The notes beneath the pieces are model-generated. The model did not search any database. It had not been told where the DNA came from and worked only from the letters and a program-made list of their open reading frames with translations. From Pseudomonas capeferrum (GTDB taxonomy: Bacteria > Pseudomonadota > Gammaproteobacteria > Pseudomonadales > Pseudomonadaceae): a stretch of 64,000 bases of DNA. The stretch spans positions 2,665,714-2,729,713 of the forward strand of contig NZ_JMIT01000001.1 of the NCBI RefSeq assembly GCF_000731675.1, read 5' to 3'. A program made the position numbers and the translations under genes. Shown here one piece after another: positions 52,618-61,428 of the stretch; the stretch's first letter is position 1, and each line of letters begins with the position of its first letter.

Positions 52618-55107
52618 GTGAATCACCGTAAGGTACTGGCTACCACGGCGTTGTGCTGTATCGCGACGTGGGCAAGTGCAGCCGAAGAGTTCCAATTCAA
52701 CACAGATGTACTGGACCTCAAAGATCGCGAGAACCTTGATCTTGGGGTGTTTGCTTCGGCCAACTTCATCATGCCCGGCCAATACAACCTGATGGTACAC
52801 GTGAACCGCGATACGTTGACGGAGTTTGCTGTCGACTATCTTCCGGCCGAAGACGATCCGAAAAGCAGCGTCCCCTGTCTTTCGCCGGCATTGGTCAATG
52901 AACTGGGTCTGAAAGAACAGGTTATTAAGTCGCTCACCTGGTGGCGCGATGGCGCCTGCCTGGACCTGGCCAGCGTTACCGGCATGCAGGCCCGTGGCAA
53001 CCTGGGCACTTCGGCATTGTACGTGAGCATTCCCCAAGAACAGTTGGAATATACTGCGCCGAACTGGGACCCACCATCTCGCTGGGACGAGGGCATTTCC
53101 GGTGTGCTTTTCGATTACAACCTCAATGCCCAGACCACCGACCGCACGCGGGGCAAAGGCCGCAGCGACAACCTCAGCGGCAACGGTACCGCCGGGATCA
53201 ATCTCGGCGCCTGGCGCTTGCGTGGCGACTGGCAGACCCAGATGCAACGTAGTGACAACCAGCCGTCACAAAACCAATTCGCCTGGAGCCGTTTCTATGC
53301 GCTACGCGCGATGCCGTCTCTGCGCTCGAACCTGATCGTCGGGGAAGACTACCTCGACTCCAACCTGTTCGGTAGTTTCCGCTACACCGGGGTGAACCTG
53401 AGCAGCAACGACAACATGCTGCCCCCCAATCTAAGGGGTTATGCCCCGGAAGTCAGCGGTGTGGCCCGCACCAACGCGCGCGTGATCATTCGCCAGCAAG
53501 GCCGCGTGCTTTACGACACCCAAGTCCCCCCAGGGGCGTTTCGAATTCAGGATCTCAACGATGCGGTTTCTGGCCAGCTAGACGTGCGCGTCGAGGAACA
53601 GGATGGCAGCGTCCAGGAATTCCAGATGGACACGGCCAGCATTCCCTACCTGACACGTCCTGGCACGGTGCGCTACAAGCTGGCCACCGGCAAACCCTCT
53701 GACTGGGAACATCAACTCGATGGCCCCGCTTTCGCCACCGGTGAGTTTTCTTGGGGTGTGAGCAACGGCTGGTCGCTGTATGGCGGTAGCCTTGGTGCCA
53801 AGGACTATGGATCCCTCGCCGTTGGCGTTGGTCGCGACCTGATGGCTTTCGGTGCATTGTCATTCGACGTCACGCAGTCACGGGCCACGATCCCGGAACG
53901 TGACACACTGAGCGGTAAGTCCTACCGTGCCAGTTATTCCAAGCGGTTCGACGAGTACGACAGCCAGATTACCTTCGCCGGCTACCGGTTCTCCGAAGAG
54001 AACTACATGAGCATGAACGAATTCATCGAGGCCCGGCGTGGCAGCCAACCTTTGAACCAGAGCAAGGAGCTGTACACCGCGACGGTGAGCAAACAATTTC
54101 GCGATTCAGCTCTCAGCATGTACTTCAACTACAACCACCAGACTTACTGGAACAGCCAGGCAAGCGACCGCTACAGCCTGTCAGTGTCGCGCTATTTCGA
54201 TGTCGGTGGTTTGAAGAACCTCAGCCTATCCCTGACCGCGTACCAGAACAAGGGCAAAGGCACCTCTGATGATGGTGCCTACTTATCGGTCAACATCCCC
54301 TGGGACAGCACGGGCTCGTTCAGTTACAGCTCGTCGGTCAATCGCGGCGACACTTCTCATAGCCTGAGCTATTACGACCGTATCGATGCGCGTAACAATT
54401 ACATGCTCAGCGCGGGTAAGTCCTCCAGCGGAGCAATGGCCAGCGGTTTTCTGTCGCATGACGGGGATGAAGCTCAGGTAGTTGCGAGCGCCAGTTACCA
54501 GGCCGGTGAGTACACGTCGGCAGGACTGTCTCTGCAAGGCGGTGCCACGCTGACTGCACAAGGTGCGGCCCTGCATCGCAGCAATATCATGGGCGGCACG
54601 CGCCTGCTGGTTGATACCCAGGGCGTTGCCGACGTACCCGTGCGCGGCAACGGCGGGATAACTCGCACCAACCGTTTCGGCAAGGCGGTGGTGACGGACG
54701 TCAACAGCTACTACCGCAACCAGGCCAGCATTGTGCTGGACGACTTGGCCGACGATGTCGAAGCCACCCAGTCGATCACCCAGGCAACCCTGACCGAAGG
54801 CGCGATCGGCTACCGCCGTTTCGATGTGATCTCCGGCCGTAAGGCCATGGTCATCATTCGCATGGCCAATCACCGCGCGCCGCCCTTTGGCGCCAGCGCA
54901 CGGAACAGCCGCGGCCAGGAGACCGGCATTGTTGGCGAAGAAGGATCGACTTACCTGAGCGGCATGAAGCCAGGCGAAACCATGTCGCTGCAATGGGACG
55001 GCAGCGCGCGCTGCCATTTCACACTGCCTGACCAGGTGGTATCGCCCGAACGACAACTGGAACTGCTTTGCCAGCCCGTCAGCGATACGGACGACTCCGC
55101 CGCTTAA
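52618..55107 (+). CDS. Fimbrial outer-membrane usher
   Basis: About 829 residues starting at GTG 52618 (VNHRKVLATTALCCIATWAS), with AAGGA 10 nt upstream. N-terminal domain begins EEFQFNTDVLDLKDRENLDL, the 24-strand barrel with plug follows (RGYAPEVSGVARTNARVIIR; VPPGAFRIQDLNDAVSGQLD), and C-terminal domains end in the Cys pair RCHFTLPDQ and ELLCQPVSD. It forms the secretion pore for pilins delivered by the chaperone. The longer frame from 52501 is an overlap with the preceding gene. Confidence 0.95.
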   Translation: MNHRKVLATTALCCIATWASAAEEFQFNTDVLDLKDRENLDLGVFASANFIMPGQYNLMVHVNRDTLTEFAVDYLPAEDDPKSSVPCLSPALVNELGLKEQVIKSLTWWRDGACLDLASVTGMQARGNLGTSALYVSIPQEQLEYTAPNWDPPSRWDEGISGVLFDYNLNAQTTDRTRGKGRSDNLSGNGTAGINLGAWRLRGDWQTQMQRSDNQPSQNQFAWSRFYALRAMPSLRSNLIVGEDYLDSNLFGSFRYTGVNLSSNDNMLPPNLRGYAPEVSGVARTNARVIIRQQGRVLYDTQVPPGAFRIQDLNDAVSGQLDVRVEEQDGSVQEFQMDTASIPYLTRPGTVRYKLATGKPSDWEHQLDGPAFATGEFSWGVSNGWSLYGGSLGAKDYGSLAVGVGRDLMAFGALSFDVTQSRATIPERDTLSGKSYRASYSKRFDEYDSQITFAGYRFSEENYMSMNEFIEARRGSQPLNQSKELYTATVSKQFRDSALSMYFNYNHQTYWNSQASDRYSLSVSRYFDVGGLKNLSLSLTAYQNKGKGTSDDGAYLSVNIPWDSTGSFSYSSSVNRGDTSHSLSYYDRIDARNNYMLSAGKSSSGAMASGFLSHDGDEAQVVASASYQAGEYTSAGLSLQGGATLTAQGAALHRSNIMGGTRLLVDTQGVADVPVRGNGGITRTNRFGKAVVTDVNSYYRNQASIVLDDLADDVEATQSITQATLTEGAIGYRRFDVISGRKAMVIIRMANHRAPPFGASARNSRGQETGIVGEEGSTYLSGMKPGETMSLQWDGSARCHFTLPDQVVSPERQLELLCQPVSDTDDSAA

Positions 55108-55129
55108 TCTATTTGCAATAGGTACTTCT

Positions 55130-55888
55130 ATGAACACCCGTTTTAAATGCATCAGCCTGACTTTGCTTGCCCTCGCTGGCACCTGCGTGGCGAAAACCTG
55201 CCTGGCCGCAGTGTCGCTAGACCGTACCCGAGTCATTTTTACCGGCAGCGAGAAATCGATCAGCCTCAGCGTCAGTAACCAGAACACCCAACTGCCCTAC
55301 CTTGCACAGGCGTGGATCGAGAATGAGCAGGCCGAAAAAATTACTAGCCCCCTGGTGGTAGTGCCGCCCATCCAGCGGCTGGAAGCAGGGGGCAACAGCC
55401 AGGTAAAGATTCAAGGCTTGCCTGAGCTTAGCCAACTGCCCCAGGACCGCGAATCGTTGTTCTACTTCAACCTGCGCGAAATCCCGCCACGCAGCGACCA
55501 GCCCAATACCTTGCAAATTGCCCTGCAAACGCGTGTGAAGCTGTTTTATCGACCGGCGGCGATCGTCGCGAGGTCCGGTGTTAACGAAGCCCCGTGGCAG
55601 GAAAAGCTGACCCTGACCCGCCAGAACGACCGCTATCTAGTGAACAATCCGACGCCATACTACGTCACCCTGATCGATGCCACGCCCAACCTCAAGGCCG
55701 CCAGCGCAACCGACTTCAAACCCCTGATGATCGCCCCTAGAGGCCAACTCGACCTGGGCGTAAGCAGCAAGGCGCTGGGCGACAAGCCAGTGCTGACCTA
55801 CGTCAATGACTTTGGCGGCCGCCCGCAACTGCAGTTCAACTGTACTGCAGACAGCTGCAACGCCAGCCCCGTTGACAGCAATCGCTGA
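55130..55888 (+). CDS. Periplasmic fimbrial chaperone
   Basis: 252 residues, signal peptide to about residue 26. The PapD-like family shows SLDRTRVIFTGSEKSISLSV and the conserved N-terminal-domain motif LFYFNLREIPPRSDQPNTLQ, followed by KLFYRPAAIVA; the second domain has LTLTRQNDRYLVNNPTPYYV. The C-terminus includes an extra Cys pair (FNCTADSCN). It holds pilins by donor-strand complementation and hands them to the usher. Confidence 0.95.
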   Translation: MNTRFKCISLTLLALAGTCVAKTCLAAVSLDRTRVIFTGSEKSISLSVSNQNTQLPYLAQAWIENEQAEKITSPLVVVPPIQRLEAGGNSQVKIQGLPELSQLPQDRESLFYFNLREIPPRSDQPNTLQIALQTRVKLFYRPAAIVARSGVNEAPWQEKLTLTRQNDRYLVNNPTPYYVTLIDATPNLKAASATDFKPLMIAPRGQLDLGVSSKALGDKPVLTYVNDFGGRPQLQFNCTADSCNASPVDSNR

Positions 55889-55920
55889 CACCCGACGACT
55901 TATTCCAGTGAGGGCAAATC

Positions 55921-56493
55921 ATGAAGCCTGGACTCCGTATCTGTCTTGCCGCCTGGCTATGTAATGCCAGTGTCTTGACCCATGCCGCCGGCAATCTTGC
56001 TCAGACGGCCGAATTCCAGGTCACCGGCACCTTGTTAGAAAGCGCCTGCTACCTGGACCCCAGTTCTGCGTACCAGACTCTGTCGCTGGGCGATTTGAGC
56101 ACTGCCCGCCTGTTGCGCATTGGCGATCAGGGTGCGCCTATAGCCCTGCATCTCAAACTGCAAGGCTGTATACGCGTCAACGGCGGACGTCAGGATGAGC
56201 AGCAAGGCACCTTGGTCTGGAGCGCCATCGAGCCGGTAGCCACGATGGCGTTCAACGCGGTCGCCGATGCCAATACGCCCGCGCTTATAAGGGTGAGCGG
56301 CGCCGAGGGTTTCGGCCTACGCCTGCTAGATATCCAAGGCAACGATGTACGCCTGGGCCGAACCGCCCCCGGGTGGTTCGTCTCCCCGGGTGACAACCAA
56401 CTGACATACTACATCCGCCCTGAGCGCACATCCGCCCCTTTGCGCCCGGGCGCCTTCCGCGCCAGCCTCAATGTGAATCTTGCATATGACTAA
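55921..56493 (+). CDS. Fimbrial minor subunit 1
   Basis: 190 residues. Signal peptide (MKPGLRICLAAWLCNASVLT), then FQVTGTLLESACYLDPSSAY and KLQGCIRVNGG as the disulfide pair; the C-terminal strand is FRASLNVNLAYD. GAGGGC precedes the ATG. The next gene begins 10 nt downstream. Confidence 0.88.
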   Translation: MKPGLRICLAAWLCNASVLTHAAGNLAQTAEFQVTGTLLESACYLDPSSAYQTLSLGDLSTARLLRIGDQGAPIALHLKLQGCIRVNGGRQDEQQGTLVWSAIEPVATMAFNAVADANTPALIRVSGAEGFGLRLLDIQGNDVRLGRTAPGWFVSPGDNQLTYYIRPERTSAPLRPGAFRASLNVNLAYD

Positions 56494-56503
56494 GGGTCTG
56501 GCA

Positions 56504-56983
56504 ATGACCGTCGCACGGCCCGCACTGCTAGCCATACTGTTTGCTTGCGCAACCATGACGCATGCCATCGAGCAAAAGGTGACGATCGAGGGTGTCATCT
56601 ATGCGGCGATCCCGTGCGTGATCAATAAAAACGCCCCCATCACTGCCCCCTTTGGCGATGTGCAGACCACCGGCATCGATGGCACGTACAAGACCATCAC
56701 CCTGGAATACGCACTCGACTGCAGCCGCTCCGCGACCAATGAGTTACGCATTCAAGTACGCGGTACCCCAGCGTTCGATCCTCAACTGTTAGTGGTACGC
56801 GGTTACGACAACCTCGGTATCGCCTTGAAGAAAGACGGTGTGCCGCTTGCGCTCAATACCTGGGCAGATATAGACACCCGCAAACAGCCTGTGCTGCAAG
56901 CCGTCTTGGTCAAGCGCGAAAACAGTGAGGTTCAAGCCGGCAAATTGGATGCCAGCGCAACTCTCGTGGTGGATTATCGATGA
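56504..56983 (+). CDS. Fimbrial minor subunit 2
   Basis: About 159 residues. Signal peptide (MTVARPALLAILFACATMTH), Cys pair in YAAIPCVINKN and EYALDCSRSA, and C-terminal SATLVVDYR. AAGGG lies 8 nt before ATG 56504; two upstream in-frame starts overlap the previous gene. Its stop overlaps the next start (ATGA). Confidence 0.87.
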   Translation: MTVARPALLAILFACATMTHAIEQKVTIEGVIYAAIPCVINKNAPITAPFGDVQTTGIDGTYKTITLEYALDCSRSATNELRIQVRGTPAFDPQLLVVRGYDNLGIALKKDGVPLALNTWADIDTRKQPVLQAVLVKRENSEVQAGKLDASATLVVDYR

Positions 56984-57483
56984 TTATGCTGCACCGCACC
57001 TTTGCGATACTTTCGATCGCCACCCTGCCCCTAATTTGTGCTGGCGCGGACAACCTGAAGTTCACCGGCAACCTGCTGGCGCCGCCGGGCTGCACTGTCA
57101 GCGACAAAGGCGGCCGTATCAATGTGCGCTTCGAGCGCAATATCGCCGTTAATCGCATTGATGGCGAACTTTATCGCCAGGCGATTCCGTACCAGATCTC
57201 ATGCCCGGGTGCTTCCGGGACTGGTATCACTTGGCACATGCGCTTGACTCTCATAGGCAAGTATGCGGATTTCGACCATACCGCACTGACAAGCTCTGTG
57301 AACGACCTAGGCATCAAGGTACTGCTCGGCGGTACCACACTCATTCCTAATGAGCCTCGAGAGATCGATGTGAACGCATCCACACCACCGATACTGGAGG
57401 CCGTGCCGGTGAAGCTTGCCGCTGCGGAGTTACCCAGCACCAACTTTACCGCTTCGGCACTTCTGATGGCTGAACTCTACTAG
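56980..57483 (+). CDS. Fimbrial minor subunit 3
   Basis: 167 residues. Signal peptide (MIMLHRTFAILSIATLPLIC), KFTGNLLAPPGCTVSDKGGR and PYQISCPGASGT as the Cys pair, ends FTASALLMAELY. Start overlaps the preceding stop by 4 nt, which suggests translational coupling. Confidence 0.87.
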   Translation: MIMLHRTFAILSIATLPLICAGADNLKFTGNLLAPPGCTVSDKGGRINVRFERNIAVNRIDGELYRQAIPYQISCPGASGTGITWHMRLTLIGKYADFDHTALTSSVNDLGIKVLLGGTTLIPNEPREIDVNASTPPILEAVPVKLAAAELPSTNFTASALLMAELY

Positions 57484-57491
57484 GAGGCTGT

Positions 57492-58025
57492 ATGGGCAAT
57501 TGGGCCATTATCCTGACCATCTGGCTCTCCGCCAGCCTGTGGGTCTCGGCGGTGCAAGCAGCAGAAGATAACCTGTACTTCTCAGGAACGCTGGTGAATG
57601 AGCCTTGCGTGCTTGATGAGAGAGATGAGTTGATCAAATTGGACTTCAAAAGCGTGGTCAACAAGGACCTTTATCTCAACGGGAGAACCAAAGGGCGGCC
57701 GATCGTGCTGCGGTTGAACAATTGCGACTTAGACGTCGGAAAACGCATGGTCAATATCACGTTCAGCGGCAATGAAAGCAGCGAACCGCCGGGCCTGCTG
57801 TTGCTGCAAAGCACCACTGTACAAGGCTTGATGGTAGGACTGGAGACGGCGGGCGGTACCGCACTGCCGCTGAACAAGAACCATCCCATGGGCGAACTGA
57901 CCAGCGGCTATAACGCGCTCAACTTCAATGCCTACTTGAAAGGAGCACCCGAGGTTCTAGCCAATCGCACCCTAGGACTAGGCGATTTTGAAGCGTCAAT
58001 GACCTTTGAACTGAGTTACGAGTAA
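57492..58025 (+). CDS. Fimbrial minor subunit 4
   Basis: 177 residues. Signal peptide (MGNWAIILTIWLSASLWVSA), FSGTLVNEPCVLDERDELIK and LRLNNCDLDVGKRM as Cys pair, ending EASMTFELSYE. AGGAGG just before the ATG is the strongest ribosome site of the minor subunits. Confidence 0.88.
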   Translation: MGNWAIILTIWLSASLWVSAVQAAEDNLYFSGTLVNEPCVLDERDELIKLDFKSVVNKDLYLNGRTKGRPIVLRLNNCDLDVGKRMVNITFSGNESSEPPGLLLLQSTTVQGLMVGLETAGGTALPLNKNHPMGELTSGYNALNFNAYLKGAPEVLANRTLGLGDFEASMTFELSYE

Positions 58026-58030
58026 CGACC

Positions 58031-58873
58031 ATGAAAGCCTCATACACGACCACGTTACGCCGCACCATTGCATTAGTACTACTGTGTGTTGTAGCTGCAC
58101 AAGCACAAGCGATCAACATCACGACGACGCAAAGTCGTTATGAGCAGGGGGGTGTACGTTACTACTTTACCGTAACCGACTGGACAACAACTACAAGTGG
58201 GGTAAATCCGTGTAGGGATAGCGACCCACTATTAAACACTTGCAATATTATGTTGTCAGCGACCAAGGTTTCGTGGGGGCCGGGCTACCAGGTAGGTCAT
58301 TACGCTATATGGAGCGTACCTATTCGGCGAGAACTTTCAACCTTGGGCGACCTGTACTCCGACCTACAGGCTGTCGGCTTCAGAGTTCCTCTAAGCGGCT
58401 CGATTCTAGTAGCTAACCAAGACGCAAGCAATAATTTATGTATCTCTTTTGCATATGCAACAACCTCTGGAAATCTTGGCGCCGCATTTAACTTGTTCGG
58501 CCCGTGCACCCGTGTTGTTGCTCCGACGCTACAATGCGATATCACAGGGGACACCAATATCAACCACAAAACTTTATCCGACATTGAAGCCAACGGGGCT
58601 AAGGCTTCGACCAAGCTCCAGCTAAAGTGTCGGGGCCCGGCCAGCGTCACCGTCTCAGCATCCAGAACAGACACTAACGGGGTGCAGCTCAGAGACGACA
58701 AAAGCCTGTACTCGAAGATCACGATCAATGGCAAGGACGCCACAGCGGGTATCAACGTGACCGTTCCAAATGGCCAAGCCCCATTAAACATCGAGTCGAC
58801 CCTTGCCACCCGGGGAACCGTGGCCCCCGGTGCGTTCTCTGGCTCGACAGTTATTACCGTTACACCACCTTAA
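58031..58873 (+). CDS. Fimbrial tip adhesin (two-domain, MrpH-like)
   Basis: 280 residues. Signal peptide to about residue 27, N-terminal lectin-like domain of about 140 residues with several Cys (SGVNPCRDSDPLLNTCNIML; NNLCISFAYATTSG), then a pilin domain from about residue 172 (LQCDITGDTNINHKTLSDIE; TKLQLKCRGPASVTVSASR; ends STVITVTPP). The last place in the operon and the two-domain build point to the tip adhesin. Its base composition looks more AT-rich than the flanks. The receptor is unknown; the MrpH likeness is inference. Confidence 0.82.
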   Translation: MKASYTTTLRRTIALVLLCVVAAQAQAINITTTQSRYEQGGVRYYFTVTDWTTTTSGVNPCRDSDPLLNTCNIMLSATKVSWGPGYQVGHYAIWSVPIRRELSTLGDLYSDLQAVGFRVPLSGSILVANQDASNNLCISFAYATTSGNLGAAFNLFGPCTRVVAPTLQCDITGDTNINHKTLSDIEANGAKASTKLQLKCRGPASVTVSASRTDTNGVQLRDDKSLYSKITINGKDATAGINVTVPNGQAPLNIESTLATRGTVAPGAFSGSTVITVTPP

Positions 58874-58959
58874 ATTTAATGCCCTCGTGACTGGATGGCA
58901 AAAAAACAAGTTAAGCCGTCGCTAGTTCCCTGACATCCTGTCACGAGTGTCTAAACGTC

Positions 58960-59154
58960 CTATTTGCTAATAGAGGAACTACGGAGCATGCTAACCCACG
59001 CCTCATAGGCCGCTTCGTGACGACTCACTGCATTAGCCCACACATCACCCGTTACGTTCCTTGCCACTATAAGCATCATAAGGAGATTTGTTGAAGCGTC
59101 AATTTCAAGCAACAAGCGATGGGATTCAAAGCGAAAGTCATCAAGCACAAGCAT
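58960..59154 (-). CDS. Small hypothetical protein
   Basis: 64 residues: MLVLDDFRFESHRLLLEIDA, then NLLMMLIVARNVTGDVWANA, ending SSSISK. A GGAG 8 nt before the ATG (59154) supports translation. Not recognised; it may be a remnant in a decaying region. Confidence 0.45.
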   Translation of the reverse strand: MLVLDDFRFESHRLLLEIDASTNLLMMLIVARNVTGDVWANAVSRHEAAYEAWVSMLRSSSISK

Positions 59155-59658
59155 AAATCCAGCTCCACCAACTAGACAAGAAATTCAATTAAGTCCAAGC
59201 TCTCTGTAAATATATGCGCTCCGACTCTTTAATGCAAAATACTTTTAGCATCTCATCTCAGCAAGCCCTGCAGCGCAACCTTATGATAACGAATCGTAGT
59301 GGGCGACTCACTCACAGATTGATCATGATCATCGAGGGCGGTCATCTAAAGAACTCTAAACTCTAAGTACAGAAAGCCTTCTACTTTTCGCGGCTCGACA
59401 ACCTTCACCGCGAAGGCTTAATCGAGTTCAGAATCACGACCTTACAGAGCCCTACTCCTGCATTTTGTTTATCTTTTTAGAGCAATGTAAGACGCCTTAC
59501 ACGCACGCCCAGTTGACAGGGCTCGGTCATAAGCTTTCGCCAATTCTCCCGCTCGAGCATCGGCCCGTGTGAGTAAATCTGAGAGCACCGTGGCGGAAGG
59601 GTGGCTGCCTGGCCTTGGGTGATAGCGGCGATATACATACCGGGGCAACTGACGGTGA
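59155..59658. other. Intergenic stretch without recognisable gene
   Basis: About 500 nt, more AT-rich than core sequence. Only short frames without a ribosome site or family likeness occur. It looks like decayed sequence between the fimbrial island and the phage remnant. Confidence 0.5.
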
Positions 59659-59745
59659 CTATGAGCTGGGTGGCTTAACTGCGCAGCCGGTGACCAGCAG
59701 CATCGGCGTCAGTAGCGCCAGCACCAGCAATCGTTCTTTCGTCAT
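59659..59745 (-). pseudogene. Truncated Rz1-like outer-membrane spanin
   Basis: Reading ATG 59745 gives MTKERLLVLALLTPMLLVTG followed by CAVKPPSS and a stop: a lipoprotein signal with lipobox VTGC and then a proline-rich start. It lies in the +1 frame relative to an Rz-like coiled-coil end, the typical Rz/Rz1 overlap. At 28 codons it is much shorter than working Rz1 proteins. Confidence 0.5.
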
Positions 59746-59956
59746 ACGCTTTTACCCGCGCCTCTTGCTGCGCGTTTGCGCTCCGGTGATCTTCCTGGTG
59801 CGCCGATCGTTCGCCGATTACCTCGACCAAGCGGTCGCCGCTGCCCCGTTGCACTGATGCCTGACCGCCCTTCGCCCGCTATGCCGTGCTGGTAGCCCCC
59901 CAATGGGACGCCAGAAGTACAAGAAGAGCGGCAGCCGCGCAGGCCAGACGCTCATG
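59675..59956 (-). pseudogene. Rz-like inner-membrane spanin, broken by TAG
   Basis: On the minus strand one frame reads LACAAAALLVLLASHWGATS (a membrane anchor), then TAG, then resumes in the same frame as a charged helix (RSAHQEDHRSANAQQEARVK and AYDERTIAGAGATDADAAGH). This is the layout of an Rz endopeptidase/spanin with a premature stop and no start codon seen. Confidence 0.5.
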
Positions 59957-60401
59957 CCAAAGCCCGCCGGATACACTCATCAATTATCATCAACGGATAC
60001 AGGTTACCGCCGCTCTCATGGATGATGATACCGAGCACCACCTTGCGCAGCGTGGCTGGGTCTTTGATGTCGATCGGGTCCGCGCCCGGACGCCCAGGCG
60101 CTTGACCACGACAGCAGCATAGCCCTGGGTGTCGTTCTCGCTGCTCGGTACCCAACGGTTGATGGTCTCGAGCCCTGTATCGATGCCGTTCCCGCCCACG
60201 CCAGGCATACCGGCCTTGCCGCGGTAGTTGATCAGCAGCTTGCAAGGCACGGATGCCATTCTCTGTATTGTCAAATCGGGCAAAGCGCGGGCTTCCGCCT
60301 CTTCTTTCCGGCCGAGCTGCCACTGCTAGGCGTTGCGCGGATTGTAATTGATGTTGCAGGGGTTCTTGGTCCGAACGCCGCTTTTCGTAGTAGGCAATGG
60401 C
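59952..60401 (-). pseudogene. Phage structural protein P5-like (virion lysis) gene, frameshifted
   Basis: Pieces of one protein appear in different frames in order: AYYEKR; GVRTKNPCNINYNPRNA then TAG (where Trp is expected) then QWQLGRKEEAEA; PRFARFDNTENGIRA; KLLINYRGKAGMPGVGG through NRWVPSSENDTQGYA; and PGADPIDIKDPATLRKVVLG to IRRALA. At least three frameshifts and one nonsense codon are needed, so the gene is dead. Its stop overlaps the Rz-like frame, as in an intact lysis cassette. Confidence 0.8.
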
Positions 60402-60465
60402 GGAATGATAGCGAACGCTTGGGGGGAAATACACGCTCCCCCATTCCCCCAAATTTCCCCAAACG

Positions 60466-60497
60466 AAAAAACCCCGAGGGCTATACAGCGCTCGGGG
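60466..60497 (-). terminator. Terminator after tRNA-Ser
   Basis: Minus strand CCCCGAG (from 60497) pairs with CTCGGGG (to 60472), 7 bp with a 12-nt loop, then six T. It follows the tRNA 3' end by about 10 nt. Confidence 0.85.
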
Positions 60498-60506
60498 CCT
60501 TTAATA

Positions 60507-60596
60507 TGGCGGAGAGATAGGGATTTGAACCCTAGGTACTGTTGCCAGTACAACGGATTTCGAATCCGTCCCGTTCGACCACTCCGGCATCTCTCC
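60507..60596 (-). tRNA. tRNA-Ser (anticodon CGA)
   Basis: 90 nt including an encoded CCA. Acceptor arms GGAGAGA / TCTCTCC, anticodon stem-loop ACGGATTCGAAATCCGT with anticodon CGA, long variable arm TGTACTGGCAACAGTAC and T-arm GGTTCAAATCC. Its 3' end faces the decayed phage genes. Confidence 0.95.
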
Positions 60597-60688
60597 AATG
60601 CCGCGCATCATACCAGCGAATTCTGAAAACGCAAACCTTTATTTTCAAAAAAATCGCGTGGTATCAGGCGCTTGCGTGAACAGGCCGC

Positions 60689-61399
60689 TTACAGCGGCAC
60701 GCCCAGGCGCTTGGCAACTTCTTCGTAGGCTTCGATCACGTCGCCCAGGCCCTGGCGGAAGCGGTCCTTGTCCATCTTCTTGCGGGTTTCTTTGTCCCAC
60801 AGGCGGCAGCCGTCGGGGCTGAATTCGTCGCCCAGGACGATCTGGCCGTGGAACACGCCGAACTCCAGCTTGAAGTCGACCAGCAACAGGCCTGCGTCAT
60901 CGAACAGCTTGTTCAGCACTTCGTTGACTTTCAGCGACAGCTTTTTCATCTCTGCCAGCTGCTCGGCGGTGCCCCAGCCGAACGCGACAACGTGGGATTC
61001 GTTGATGAAGGGGTCGCCCTTCTCGTCGTTCTTCAGGAACAGTTCGAAGGTGGACGGCTCCAGCTTGATGCCCTCCTCCACGCCCAGACGCTTGACCAGG
61101 CTGCCCGCCGCGTAGTTACGCACCACGCACTCGACCGGGATCATGTCGAGCTTCTTCACCAGGCACTCGTTGTCGCCCAGCAGCTTGTCGAACTGGGTCG
61201 GCACGCCGGCTTCTTCGAGCTTTTGCATGATGAAGGCGTTGAACTTGTTGTTCACCATGCCTTTGCGGTCGAGCTGTTCGATACGCTTGCCGTCGAACGC
61301 CGAGGTGTCGTTGCGGAACAGCAGGATCAAGCGGTCGGCGTCGTCGGTCTTGTAAACCGATTTGGCCTTGCCGCGGTAAAGTTCTTCGCGTTTTTCCAT
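60689..61399 (-). CDS. purC: Phosphoribosylaminoimidazole-succinocarboxamide synthase (SAICAR synthetase)
   Basis: 236 residues. [20 protein letters not shown] holds the ATP-binding start; [25 protein letters not shown] and [14 protein letters not shown] are the family signatures. It joins aspartate to CAIR in purine synthesis. GGAG 6 nt before ATG 61399 fixes the start; the upstream frame to 61897 is an extension into the neighbouring gene. Last gene of the dapA-bamC-MBL-purC run. Confidence 0.96.
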   Translation of the reverse strand: MEKREELYRGKAKSVYKTDDADRLILLFRNDTSAFDGKRIEQLDRKGMVNNKFNAFIMQKLEEAGVPTQFDKLLGDNECLVKKLDMIPVECVVRNYAAGSLVKRLGVEEGIKLEPSTFELFLKNDEKGDPFINESHVVAFGWGTAEQLAEMKKLSLKVNEVLNKLFDDAGLLLVDFKLEFGVFHGQIVLGDEFSPDGCRLWDKETRKKMDKDRFRQGLGDVIEAYEEVAKRLGVPL

Positions 61400-61428
61400 G
61401 ATGGGCTCCGCTTGCTTGAGTAGTTGGG

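Noticed and set aside
59615..59857. 80-residue plus-strand protein
   Set aside because: It is antisense to the Rz/Rz1 remnants and has no family features.
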